64,000 nucleotides of DNA. It comes from Bacteroidales bacterium UBA5349. Lineage in GTDB: Bacteria; Bacteroidota; Bacteroidia; Bacteroidales; Tenuifilaceae. Position numbers and translations under genes: made by a program. Of the stretch, positions 54,368 to 63,146 are shown piece by piece; the first letter of the stretch is position 1; every line of letters starts with the position of its first letter. Location of the stretch: positions 202,114-266,113 of the forward strand of contig DHQB01000026.1 of assembly GCA_002410065.1 (NCBI GenBank), in the 5' to 3' direction. The notes under the pieces are model-generated. The model was not told the DNA's origin and did not search any database. It saw nothing but the letters and a program-made list of their open reading frames with translations.

Positions 54368-55651
54368 ATGTTAAAGAAAATTTTAATCATTCTAATAATT
54401 GTCACACTGTCTCTTGCTGCAGTTTTATTTTTTACACAATCTAAGGAATTCAAACACCAATCAACATCCCTTTCCGTAAATCCTGACACTACTTATCAGC
54501 AACCATTGCTTGAGTATGGAATTCCTGTTGATTCATTCATTGTATCAAATTATGTTATTCAATGGAATCAGACATTGGGCAGCATAATGGAGTCGCTCAA
54601 TGTTGCTGCTGAGCACATTCGACAAATTGAGCCAAAATCTAAGGATATTTTTGATATCCGAAAGATTAGAGCAGGCAATGCATACAAGGTTTTTACCCAG
54701 TCCGACTCCAACGCAAAGGTTGAATACCTGGTTTATGAGCATACCCAGGTTGACTATGTGATTTTCCACTTTTCCGATTCGCTTCTCGTAAGCGTTGGCC
54801 AGCGGAATATTGTGCCTATTACCCGTATAAGCGAGGCCGAAATTTCCTCTTCGCTATGGGAAGCAATGAATATATACAACCTAAACCCCATACTGGCACT
54901 CGATCTCTCCGATATTTTTGCATGGACAGTTGACTTTTTTGGGCTATATCCTGGCGACAAGTTTAAGGCTATTTACGATGAGCTATTTGTTGGTGACAAG
55001 TCAGTAGGAATTGGTACCATCCACGCTGCTTGGTTCGAGCATCGAGGAGAAAAATACTATGCATACCGGTATATGCAAGATTCGGTTTGGAGTTACTGGG
55101 ACGAAAAAGGAAACTCCCTACGAAAAGCTTTTCTTAAAGCACCTTTGCGCTTTTCGCGCATCAGCTCGGGCTTCTCGAACAGACGAATGCACCCTGTGCT
55201 CAAAATCTATCGCCCTCACACTGGGGTCGATTATGCTGCCCCAGAAGGCACTCCAGTTGTTGCCATTGGCGATGGAGTAGTGATTGAAAAAGGGTATAAC
55301 AATGCTGCTGGTAACTACGTTAAAATAAGGCACAATAGTGTGTACACAACCGGTTACAACCATTTTTCGCGTTTTGGTAAAGATGTTGCAAAAGGCGGAA
55401 GGGTTCAACAGGGTCAGGTTATTGGTTACGTTGGCAAAACAGGTTATGCAACGGGCCCTCACCTTGATATGAGATTCTGGAAAAACGGTAAGCCTATTGA
55501 TCCGCTTAAGGTTGAAGCCCCCCCCGTTGAACCAATTAGTAAAGAGAACCACGATATCTTTATGCACAGTATTACCAGTTATCAGGTTAAACTCGACAGT
55601 ATTTCGCTTAGGCCAATATTTCCAAAGCAAAACGCTTTTGCCTGGTTTTAG
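54368..55651 (+). CDS. M23 family metallopeptidase, atypical zinc site
   Basis: 427 residues: an N-terminal membrane anchor (ILIILIIVTLSLAAVLFF), a middle segment with a LysM-like or OapA-like look, and a C-terminal M23 (LytM) peptidase domain. The first zinc motif is HPVLKIYRPHTGVDYAAPEG (H-x3-D). The second, normally HLHFE in GPHLHFE, reads GPHLDMRFW, so the last His is Asp. Asp may still bind zinc, or the enzyme may be a non-catalytic cell-wall regulator. It is anchored to the inner membrane and faces the periplasm. Confidence 0.85.
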   Translation: MLKKILIILIIVTLSLAAVLFFTQSKEFKHQSTSLSVNPDTTYQQPLLEYGIPVDSFIVSNYVIQWNQTLGSIMESLNVAAEHIRQIEPKSKDIFDIRKIRAGNAYKVFTQSDSNAKVEYLVYEHTQVDYVIFHFSDSLLVSVGQRNIVPITRISEAEISSSLWEAMNIYNLNPILALDLSDIFAWTVDFFGLYPGDKFKAIYDELFVGDKSVGIGTIHAAWFEHRGEKYYAYRYMQDSVWSYWDEKGNSLRKAFLKAPLRFSRISSGFSNRRMHPVLKIYRPHTGVDYAAPEGTPVVAIGDGVVIEKGYNNAAGNYVKIRHNSVYTTGYNHFSRFGKDVAKGGRVQQGQVIGYVGKTGYATGPHLDMRFWKNGKPIDPLKVEAPPVEPISKENHDIFMHSITSYQVKLDSISLRPIFPKQNAFAWF

Positions 55652-55786
55652 GTTTTTGCTATTCCTGAAAATATAGTGCTCTCAAGTTGATTGGTTTCAA
55701 TTTTCGTTTTAAGTTGCATAGAACATTTATGGAGTATTATCCTGCGGGGAATTAATCTAAATTCTTTTAACTTAAAACCTTATATT

Positions 55787-56494
55787 ATGAAACGAAAATA
55801 TAATAGTATAAACTTCAAACTGACTCTATATTTCCTTGCGCTATTATGGTTATCGTCGTGTAAAACTGCATACTACCCAACCACTCACAATTCTCCAATG
55901 CTTAACAATAAGGGGGAGTTTCAAATCTCAGGAATTCTTGGTACGGGTAACCTTGAGCTGCAAACGGCATACGCCATAACCAATAATATCGGTATTATGG
56001 TTAACGGCAGCTACTTTAATGAGGATAGAGAAATTAAAATTGATGACGAGGTGACTGAAATAACCCTTACACATAACCTTATTGAAGCAGGTGTAGGTTA
56101 CTTTACTAAGCTTGGAGGATTAGGGAAATTTGAGGTCTTTGCAGGTGGAGGCGTTGGTAGTGTTCCGGCTAATTTTAGGGAGATAACCTATGTTTTCGAC
56201 GGAACTCAAACCGACAAAATGACTAAGTTCTTTGTACAACCTTCGGTTGGAATAGGTAGCGATTTTTTGGATTTTAGCGGAGGTGTCAGAATATCTGGAA
56301 TTACCATGAACAAGCAATTGGTTGTGTTTGCAGAGCCAGAACTATCAATAAAACTTGGTTACAAAAATGTTCGGTTTGTTGCTAGCATGGGGTTATCTCT
56401 ACCCCTTAATAACACTGATAATCTTACGTGGAATTACAACCCATTAATAATTGGACTTGGCATACAAATCAACCTAGGCCGAAAATACGAGTAA
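55787..56494 (+). CDS. Outer-membrane lipoprotein with barrel-like domain
   Basis: 235 residues from the ATG at 55787, which begins a lipoprotein signal (TLYFLALLWLSSCKTAYYP, lipobox LSSC); an ATG at 55691 would add 32 residues with no signal sense. After the Cys come repeated amphipathic strands rich in Gly, such as FEVFAGGGVGSVPANFREIT and SDFLDFSGGVRISG, ending in GLGIQINLGRKYE. This looks like an eight-stranded barrel or a lipid-anchored outer-membrane protein. No family is named. It is convergent with purN, 3 bases apart. Confidence 0.6.
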   Translation: MKRKYNSINFKLTLYFLALLWLSSCKTAYYPTTHNSPMLNNKGEFQISGILGTGNLELQTAYAITNNIGIMVNGSYFNEDREIKIDDEVTEITLTHNLIEAGVGYFTKLGGLGKFEVFAGGGVGSVPANFREITYVFDGTQTDKMTKFFVQPSVGIGSDFLDFSGGVRISGITMNKQLVVFAEPELSIKLGYKNVRFVASMGLSLPLNNTDNLTWNYNPLIIGLGIQINLGRKYE

Positions 56495-56497
56495 CCC

Positions 56498-57067
56498 CTA
56501 TAAAACCTTATTGATATACCCCTCAACAACCTTGGGGAAATGCTCGTACTCAAGAGCGTGAATTCGCTCTGCTAGGGTTTCTGGAGTATCACTAGGCAGG
56601 ATGTCGCATTTAGCCTGAAAAAGGATGTCACCTTCATCGTATTGAGTATTTACTATGTGAATGGTGATACCGCTGTAAATTTCCTTTGAAGCAATAACAG
56701 CCCTATGCACATTCATACCGTACATCCCTTTGCCGCCATACTTCGGGAGAAGTGCTGGATGAATATTTACTACCCTACGCCCAAAAGTTTCTACAATTGG
56801 TTGGGGTAAAAGTTTTAAAAAGCCAGCTAAAACTATAAAATCTATCTCCAATTGCTTTAAAAGTTCAAGTATTTCACCCGATTTTAGCTGCTCCATTGTA
56901 AAAATATGGGATGAAATTTTTAGTCTATTTGCTCTTTGGATAACAAAAGCCTTTGGATTTTCTGTGAGAATTAACTTGACCCTAGCTCGATTTGACTGTG
57001 AAAAATGGTTTATTAGGTTCTCAGCATTTGATCCTGAGCCCGATGCGAAGATGGCTATATTGTTCAT
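56498..57067 (-). CDS. purN: Phosphoribosylglycinamide formyltransferase
   Basis: Adds the formyl group from 10-formyl-tetrahydrofolate to GAR in purine synthesis. The ATG at 57067 gives 189 residues beginning MNNIAIFASGSGSNAENLI, the family start; the frame extends upstream to 57106. The catalytic motif is VNIHPALLPKYGGKGMYGMN (Asn, His) and the Asp is in TQYDEGDILFQAKCDI. The length is normal. It is a single gene, divergent from acpP. Confidence 0.95.
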   Translation of the reverse strand: MNNIAIFASGSGSNAENLINHFSQSNRARVKLILTENPKAFVIQRANRLKISSHIFTMEQLKSGEILELLKQLEIDFIVLAGFLKLLPQPIVETFGRRVVNIHPALLPKYGGKGMYGMNVHRAVIASKEIYSGITIHIVNTQYDEGDILFQAKCDILPSDTPETLAERIHALEYEHFPKVVEGYINKVL

Positions 57068-57253
57068 CTTGTGATACTTGTATTGTTCTCTGAATTGAAA
57101 AGGCAAAAAAAGATCTTTAAAAGATCAAAAGTAAGAACAAAAAGTATACTTTTGCCGAGAATTAAAACTATTAAGTTTTTTAATTTGGCTTAATATTTTT
57201 TTCTTTGCATTTGTAAATAAACAAAACCTATTTATTAATTAAACATTAAAGCT

Positions 57254-57490
57254 ATGTCTGATATTGCAACTAGAGTTAAAGCCATTATCGTTGACAAGTT
57301 GGGAGTTGATGAGAATGAGGTAACCACCGAGGCCAGCTTCACTAACGATTTAGGTGCTGATTCACTTGACACCGTAGAGTTGATTATGGAATTTGAGAAA
57401 GAATTCAATCTTTCAATCCCTGATGAAGAAGCTGAGAAAATCGGCTCAGTAGGTGATGCAGTAAGCTACATTACAAACAACTCGAAGTAA
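57254..57490 (+). CDS. acpP: Acyl carrier protein
   Basis: 78 residues, strongly acidic. Ser37 in [18 protein letters not shown] carries phosphopantetheine. It is the first of acpP-fabF-rnc, a fixed order in Bacteroidetes. A TACTTTTG box at 57147-57154 may be the promoter, with a leader of about 95 bases. Confidence 0.97.
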   Translation: MSDIATRVKAIIVDKLGVDENEVTTEASFTNDLGADSLDTVELIMEFEKEFNLSIPDEEAEKIGSVGDAVSYITNNSK

Positions 57491-57542
57491 TTTTTTTTAA
57501 AACTTGTAAAGGCAAATTATTATTTATAACACATTTAGTGCT

Positions 57543-58796
57543 ATGGAGTTTAAGCGTGTTGTTGTTACAGGACTGGGAACTATTAACCCTATTGGGAATA
57601 ATATAAAAGAATATTGGAGTAACCTAGAGCAGGGTGTTAGTGGCTCTGAGCTTATCACCAGTTTCGATACATCCAAGTTCAAAACTAAATTTGCCTGTCA
57701 GGTTAAAAATTTTGATGCCCTCCAACATTTCGATCGTAAGGAGTTAAGGAAGTACGACCTGTACTGCCAGTATGCTATGGTATCTGCCCATCAGGCAATT
57801 CTAGATTCGGGGTTAGACCTCGAAAAGATTGACCACGATGCTGCTGGTGTTATTTGGGCTTCTGGAATTGGAGGAATTCAAACTTTTATGGAAGAGATGA
57901 GAGGCTATTTCGCTGGTGATGGAACACCACGATTTAGCCCCTTCTTTATTCCAAGAATGATTGCCGATATTGCTGCAGGCCACATTAGCATGCGCTACAG
58001 TTTCCGTGGACCTAATTACGCAACGGTATCGGCTTGTGCTTCATCAAACCATGCGCTAATTGATGCCATGAACCTAATTCGATTAGGTAAGGCAAATATT
58101 TTCATCACTGGAGGATCTGAAGCTGCAATAAACGAAGCAGGTATGGGTGGCTTTAACTCAATGCAAGCCATATCTACCAATAATGATAATTACAAAACAG
58201 CATCTCGACCATTTGATGGTACTCGTGATGGGTTTGTAATGGGCGAAGGTGCTGGTGCACTTATTCTTGAAGAATATGAACATGCCAAAGCACGCGGCGC
58301 TAAAATTTATGCCGAAATAGTTGGAGGTGGCATGACAGCAGATGCTTACCACTTTACTGCTCCTCACCCCGAGGGTTTGGGTGCTAAGAATGTTATGCTA
58401 AATGCCCTTAAGGATGCCAACCTAAAGCCTGAAGATGTTGATTATATCAACGTACACGGAACAGCAACTCCAATTGGAGACGTTGCTGAATTAAAAGCAG
58501 TTACCTCTGTTTTTGGTGAGCATGCTTACAAACTAAACATAAGTTCTACCAAATCAATGGCTGGTCACCTTTTGGGAGCAACTGCCGCAATTGAAGCTAT
58601 CGCTTCAATCTTTGCAATAAACACGGGCATTATACCTCCTACAATCAACCATACTACACCTGATCCCCAAATTGACAGCAAGTTAAACTTGACGTTAAAT
58701 AAAGCACAAAAGCGCGAGGTAAACGTAGCACTTAGCAATACTTTCGGTTTTGGCGGGCATAATTCCTCGGTGATCTTCAAAAAAATTGTTGAATAG
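57543..58796 (+). CDS. fabF: Beta-ketoacyl-ACP synthase II
   Basis: A 417-residue condensing enzyme of fatty acid elongation. The Cys-His-His triad is Cys165 in YATVSACASSNHALIDAMN, His in NVHGTATPIGDVAELKAV and His in STKSMAGHLLGATAAIEAI. The C-terminus NTFGFGGHNSSVIFK is typical. It starts 52 bases after acpP and is followed 8 bases later by rnc. Confidence 0.97.
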   Translation: MEFKRVVVTGLGTINPIGNNIKEYWSNLEQGVSGSELITSFDTSKFKTKFACQVKNFDALQHFDRKELRKYDLYCQYAMVSAHQAILDSGLDLEKIDHDAAGVIWASGIGGIQTFMEEMRGYFAGDGTPRFSPFFIPRMIADIAAGHISMRYSFRGPNYATVSACASSNHALIDAMNLIRLGKANIFITGGSEAAINEAGMGGFNSMQAISTNNDNYKTASRPFDGTRDGFVMGEGAGALILEEYEHAKARGAKIYAEIVGGGMTADAYHFTAPHPEGLGAKNVMLNALKDANLKPEDVDYINVHGTATPIGDVAELKAVTSVFGEHAYKLNISSTKSMAGHLLGATAAIEAIASIFAINTGIIPPTINHTTPDPQIDSKLNLTLNKAQKREVNVALSNTFGFGGHNSSVIFKKIVE

Positions 58797-58804
58797 CAAA
58801 TAGA

Positions 58805-59587
58805 GTGATTCGTCGATTTTTAGGATTCAAGCGAAAATTAGTTAATGCATCCGACAAGGCTTTTTTTAGTCGGTTAAGGAAAGAGTTTGGCATTAACGCA
58901 ACGCGTTTGGACCTTTACAATATTGCCATTATCCATAAATCGGCTTCTACCATAGTATCGAAGGGCAAAAAGGTAAATAACGAAAGACTCGAATATTTAG
59001 GCGATGCCATACTTGATGCTATTATAACCGATTTTCTTTTTACAAATTTCCCGAATAAGGATGAAGGGTTTCTGACTAAAATGCGCTCGCGCATTGTTAG
59101 TAGGCAAAGTTTAAATTGCATAGCCCTTGCTATTGGGTTGGATAAAATTGTTGTTACACAAACCAATAACCCCCTTGCCCACAAGCATATTTTTGGCGAT
59201 GCCCTTGAGGCCTTTGTTGGTGCAATATTCCTCGATAAAGGTTATTCATACACTAGTCAGTGGGTAACAAAATTCATCCTAACGCACCACGTCGACCTAA
59301 ACGAACTGCAAGTAACCGAAAGCGATTACAAAAGCCGCGTTATTGAACTTGCCCAAAAGTATAAGTACGAAGTTCTCTTTGATAGCCAAGAGAGTGAATC
59401 ATCCAAAGGACAATCCCCCGTTTTTGAATCAAAACTATACCTTAACCAAAAGTTGTTGGGGAGTGGTTTTGGCACATCAAAAAAGGAAGCGGAACAGATT
59501 GCAGCTATGGTTGCACTAGAGCGAATTGATATTATATCTCTCCCACTCAATCCAGTTAAACCCCAGACCATTAATTGGGAAAACTAA
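58805..59587 (+). CDS. rnc: Ribonuclease III
   Basis: 260 residues from a GTG at 58805, 8 bases after fabF; no ATG in frame precedes the conserved region. It cleaves double-stranded RNA. The RNase III signature is NERLEYLGDAILDAIITDFL, with the second acidic site in FGDALEAFVGAIFLDKGYSY. The C-terminal double-stranded RNA-binding domain is SRVIELAQKYKYEVLFDSQE to GSGFGTSKKEAEQIAAMVAL. In II-C and II-A systems RNase III trims the crRNA-tracrRNA duplex, so this enzyme may serve the CRISPR locus. Confidence 0.95.
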   Translation: MIRRFLGFKRKLVNASDKAFFSRLRKEFGINATRLDLYNIAIIHKSASTIVSKGKKVNNERLEYLGDAILDAIITDFLFTNFPNKDEGFLTKMRSRIVSRQSLNCIALAIGLDKIVVTQTNNPLAHKHIFGDALEAFVGAIFLDKGYSYTSQWVTKFILTHHVDLNELQVTESDYKSRVIELAQKYKYEVLFDSQESESSKGQSPVFESKLYLNQKLLGSGFGTSKKEAEQIAAMVALERIDIISLPLNPVKPQTINWEN

Positions 59588-59612
59588 CTCAATAGTGAAC
59601 CCTTGAAAAACA

Positions 59613-60026
59613 ATGGTTATGGCAAAACGGAAAATCCTACTTAGCGTACCCAAAGAAAAATCGTGGTTTTTCGCAATTTCAAGTGCTGAAACTATCCATA
59701 AATTGACCTGGAGCATCAACTCCACCTTACACTTTAACCTTAGCGAGCACACAGGAATTGCTAAGGGTGAAATTATTTACCCTATACTGTTTGATAGCGC
59801 TACAAGCCAAGGAGTATCTGTTGCCATTATAAAAAACAAGATGGATAACCAAGTCCTAATTAAAGGACTTGAAAATATTGACTATATTCTTGTGATTAGG
59901 GGGAGCATTACCGACAAAGAAACTAGCAACATTATTGCTAAGCTCAAAGTCGTAGATAACGTTATTGCTATAATTGCAATCAACCAGCAAAAAATTAAGG
60001 ACCTCAGCCTTCTCGAGAGTATTTAG
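59613..60026 (+). CDS. IPExxxVDY-like family protein
   Basis: 137 residues; a start two codons later (MAKRKILL) is equally likely. The segment KILLSVPKEKSWFFAISSAE, then HKLTWSINSTLHFNLSE, resembles the small Bacteroidetes family usually found directly after rnc and before pyk. The position after rnc supports this. The signature tripeptide is changed (VPKEKSW for IPExxxVDY), so the match is moderate. Function is unknown. Confidence 0.5.
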   Translation: MVMAKRKILLSVPKEKSWFFAISSAETIHKLTWSINSTLHFNLSEHTGIAKGEIIYPILFDSATSQGVSVAIIKNKMDNQVLIKGLENIDYILVIRGSITDKETSNIIAKLKVVDNVIAIIAINQQKIKDLSLLESI

Positions 60027-60039
60027 GCTGAATTGGGCT

Positions 60040-60147
60040 AAAAAAACAATGCAGGCGGGAACCACCCCGCCTGCATTAACCCTAAAACCTTAAACCTATG
60101 AAAAAACATTCAGTAGTAACCCAAGTGGGTAGTGAATGTTATTTACG
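60040..60147 (-). ncRNA. Candidate small RNA on the minus strand
   Basis: On the minus strand TATCTTTG (60151-60158) predicts a start near 60145; the -33 element is poor. AACATTCA (60105-60112) can pair with TGAATGTT (60133-60140), giving a 5' hairpin with internal bulges. The 3' hairpin GCAGGCGGG/CCCGCCTGC (60051-60059, 60066-60074) is followed on the minus strand by ATTG and seven T, but on + by no T run, so it is a minus-strand terminator. No minus-strand gene ends here. The length is about 100 nt and the family is unknown. Confidence 0.5.
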
Positions 60148-60208
60148 CTACAAAGATAGTCTACAAATATGTTAACGGATATTAAGCTTTGTTAAAGATC
60201 GTTAAGGG

Positions 60209-60241
60209 TTGATGCTTCGATTTTGTAAGTACGTACTTTTG
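60209..60241 (+). promoter_or_regulatory. Promoter of the histidine kinase gene
   Basis: TTG (60209-60211), a 22-base gap and TACTTTTG (60234-60241). The ATG is 5 bases after the -7 box, so the transcript would be almost leaderless. Confidence 0.5.
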
Positions 60242-60246
60242 TAAAT

Positions 60247-61845
60247 ATGAGAAGAAGCACTATTTGGATACTCGTGGGGATTATCTCCTTGGCAACTATT
60301 GGCCTTATCACTGTTCAATCTAAATGGGTAAAAATTGCCGTTGAGGTTAAAGAAGAGCAATTTTGGCAAACGGCTAAACTGGCATTGGAGAAAGTGGTAA
60401 CTGAGGTTGACCGCCAGGAGACCATCGTTCAGGTTATTGACGAAATAAGCCCCTACGCCTCAGTAGGCTCCTCATCATCGCCCCGCTTAACCCACCATTT
60501 TAGCACCATAAACCGCACTCGGGGTGGCCTTAGAACCCGACAGCAAGATCAACAGGTATTTACCATAACCCAACTCGATACGCTAAAAATTCCTTCCTTC
60601 TCTCGTTTCTCTAGCATCGATTCCCTACAGGTTATACGAATTGACGATAATCTTTGGGATATAAAGCCAGCAAAGCAATCAATTCATTACCCCGAATTAA
60701 GTTTCAACATATCTATCGACGAAAAATTACTCAACAAAACTGTATTCGTCGAGAATATTATTGACAAGCTAATAAGGATTGAACTGCCCATAAACGAGCG
60801 CATTCCGCAAGAAGTGCTGGATACAATAGTGAAAAATGAGCTTTGCAAATTTGGGATTAATGCAAAGTTAGAATACAAGGTTACATCAGAAAACGATAGT
60901 ATTGTATACTCAAGTATTGGCTATAAAAAAGGGTTGCCAAACCCAATAAAAGTGCAGCTGTTCCCCAACGATTTTTTCTCAAAAAAATATTTTCTTTCCA
61001 TATACTTTCCAAATCAAATGTCATACGTAATTGGCTCACTGGGATCGATGACCATTACAACTTTTATGCTCACCTTAATTATTATTTTCAGTTTCAGCTT
61101 TACGCTGGTAATTATATTTAAGCAGAAGAGACTGTCAGAGATCAAAAACGATTTTGTGAGCAATATGACCCACGAGCTAAAAACCCCAATATCCACCATA
61201 TCGTTGGCAGCACAAATGCTTGGCGATCCGTCAATTCCCGATGAGAACAAACGGGTAGAACATTTAGGAGGAGTTATTGCAGAAGAAAGCCGGCGTTTAG
61301 GGCTACAGGTTGAGAAGGTTTTACAAATGGCTATCTTTGAGAAAACTAAACTTAAACTTAAACTTAAGGAAGTTGATCTGCATCATGTAATTGAAAAGGT
61401 GACGCAATCGTTCGAACTTCAGATTCAAAACGTTAATGGTGAATTGCTCAAGGATCTTGATGCACAAAAATCAGCCATAATTGCGGATGAAGTGCACATT
61501 ACAAACGTTGTGAATAACCTATTAGATAATGCCCTAAAATATAGTAACGGAAACCCTCAGATAAAAATATCAACCCAAAATAAAAACCAGGGGATAGTTT
61601 TTACGGTAACCGATAATGGAATAGGCATTAACAGGGAAAACCAAAAGCGCATTTTCGATCAGTTTTATCGTGTACCCACCGGAAACTTGCATAATGTAAA
61701 AGGTTTTGGGCTTGGGCTTTGTTATGTAAAAAAGATAATTGATGAACATGATGGACAGATTTGGGTAGAAAGCACCCTGGGGCAGGGTAGCAAATTTAGT
61801 TGCTTTTTCCCATTTAACGGACCAAATGATAAGCTAACCTCTTAA
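60247..61845 (+). CDS. Membrane sensor histidine kinase
   Basis: 532 residues. An N-terminal helix (about 7-25) and a second helix (about 275-298, MTITTFMLTLIIIFSFSFTL) flank a periplasmic domain of about 245 residues of no recognised family. The cytosolic part has the H-box FVSNMTHELKTPISTISLAA (His309), the N-box NNLLDNALKYSNGNPQIKIS, the G1 box VTDNGIGINRENQKRIFDQF and the G2 box VKGFGLGLCYVKKIIDEHDG. The response regulator follows after 12 bases, so the two form a two-component system. The signal is unknown. Confidence 0.93.
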   Translation: MRRSTIWILVGIISLATIGLITVQSKWVKIAVEVKEEQFWQTAKLALEKVVTEVDRQETIVQVIDEISPYASVGSSSSPRLTHHFSTINRTRGGLRTRQQDQQVFTITQLDTLKIPSFSRFSSIDSLQVIRIDDNLWDIKPAKQSIHYPELSFNISIDEKLLNKTVFVENIIDKLIRIELPINERIPQEVLDTIVKNELCKFGINAKLEYKVTSENDSIVYSSIGYKKGLPNPIKVQLFPNDFFSKKYFLSIYFPNQMSYVIGSLGSMTITTFMLTLIIIFSFSFTLVIIFKQKRLSEIKNDFVSNMTHELKTPISTISLAAQMLGDPSIPDENKRVEHLGGVIAEESRRLGLQVEKVLQMAIFEKTKLKLKLKEVDLHHVIEKVTQSFELQIQNVNGELLKDLDAQKSAIIADEVHITNVVNNLLDNALKYSNGNPQIKISTQNKNQGIVFTVTDNGIGINRENQKRIFDQFYRVPTGNLHNVKGFGLGLCYVKKIIDEHDGQIWVESTLGQGSKFSCFFPFNGPNDKLTS

Positions 61846-61857
61846 TAACACACCGCT

Positions 61858-62556
61858 ATGAAAGAAGGAAAAACAAGGATTCTGCTTGCTGAGGATGACG
61901 AAAACCTAGGACTATTGCTCAAGGAATATTTGAACGCCAAAGGCTACGAAACCGATCTGTTTAAGGATGGAGAAAAAGCCCTAAAAGGCTTTAAAAATTA
62001 TTACTACGACATCTGCATACTTGATGTAATGATGCCGCTAATGGATGGGTTTACCCTTGCTAGAGAGGTTAGAATTATAAACCCAGCTATGCCTATACTA
62101 TTTCTTACCGCCAAATCGATGAAGGAGGATGTTCTTGAAGGTTTTACCATTGGAGCCGACGATTACATGACCAAACCCTTTAGCATTGAGGAGCTGCTTA
62201 TGCGCATTGAGGCTGTTCTTCGCAGAACAATGAACGATCCAACTGCGGCAGGGCAGGATTCTTTCCAGATTGGTAACTACCAATTTGAGGTAACAAAGCA
62301 AATCCTTACTATTGGCGACTCAGTTAGGCGGCTTACCACCAAAGAGTCGGAATTACTAAAGCTCCTTTGCATAAACAAAAACTCTATTCTCGATAGAAAT
62401 TTTGCCCTCAAAACCATATGGATCGACGATAGTTACTTCAACGCTAGGAGTATGGATGTTTACATTACAAAACTCCGAAAGTACCTTAGCGCTGATCCAA
62501 GTGTCGAAATTATCAACGTAAGAGGCAAAGGCTTCAAACTACTCTCCCAGCCCTAG
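61858..62556 (+). CDS. OmpR-family response regulator
   Basis: 232 residues. The receiver domain has the acidic pair in ILLAEDDENLGLL, the phospho-accepting Asp56 in DICILDVMMPLMDGF and the Lys in LFLTAKSMKEDVL. The C-terminal winged helix is TKESELLKLLCINKNSIL, SYFNARSMDVYITKLRKYLS and IINVRGKGFKLL. It is the partner of the upstream kinase. Operators are not visible. Confidence 0.95.
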   Translation: MKEGKTRILLAEDDENLGLLLKEYLNAKGYETDLFKDGEKALKGFKNYYYDICILDVMMPLMDGFTLAREVRIINPAMPILFLTAKSMKEDVLEGFTIGADDYMTKPFSIEELLMRIEAVLRRTMNDPTAAGQDSFQIGNYQFEVTKQILTIGDSVRRLTTKESELLKLLCINKNSILDRNFALKTIWIDDSYFNARSMDVYITKLRKYLSADPSVEIINVRGKGFKLLSQP

Positions 62557-62736
62557 TGGCAATATTGATAATATCAGTAAAAATTAACTACTAAAATGAA
62601 GAAAAGATAACCTTGATATACTGTTTTTCGTTAACTTTGTTAAATGTTGGATTTATTATTTAAAGCAACAGACCATTGTTGTTTCATTTTTTTGTGTTAT
62701 TATTGAGTGTTGATTGAGGACTGAAATATTTTTAGC

Positions 62737-63117
62737 ATGGAAAAGATTGTAATTGAACCAACAAACGAAACGCCTAAGGTTATACTAGATAAAGAGAATA
62801 ATATATTTGAATTCTCCGGTAGTTCGCTTCCTGAGGATGTGGTAACTTTCTATACTCCAATCATTAACTGGTTCGAAGAGTACGCCAAAACACCAAACGA
62901 AAAAACAAAAATCATCTTTAACTTTGAGTACTACAACACTTCCTCATCAAAGATGATTCTGAAATTGCTTGAGATGTATAAAGATATGCATCGAAGTGGC
63001 TATGACATTGAGGTGCATTGGCATTTCATGGAGGATGATGAAGATATGATAGAAGCAGGTGAGGATTACTCTGAAAATATAAAAGTTCCCTTTAAATTTA
63101 TTGCCCACAGTCGTTAA
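62737..63117 (+). CDS. SiaC family regulatory protein (DUF1987)
   Basis: 126 residues. The family core is KVILDKENNIFEFSGSSLPE and FNFEYYNTSSSKMILKLLEM; in SiaC of Pseudomonas a Thr/Ser in the equivalent stretch is phosphorylated by SiaB and dephosphorylated by SiaA to control a diguanylate cyclase. No such partners are visible in this window. The acidic stretch HFMEDDEDMIEAGEDYSENI is in the usual place. It lies 180 bases after the response regulator and 29 bases before the next, partial gene. Confidence 0.85.
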   Translation: MEKIVIEPTNETPKVILDKENNIFEFSGSSLPEDVVTFYTPIINWFEEYAKTPNEKTKIIFNFEYYNTSSSKMILKLLEMYKDMHRSGYDIEVHWHFMEDDEDMIEAGEDYSENIKVPFKFIAHSR

Positions 63118-63146
63118 ATCATATCCATTAAACCGTATCAATATAA

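Noticed and set aside
60098..60175. 25-codon + strand ORF beginning ATG AAA AAA
   Set aside because: It lies in the opposing strand's predicted RNA and in a structured region; it is more likely a by-product of the hairpin.
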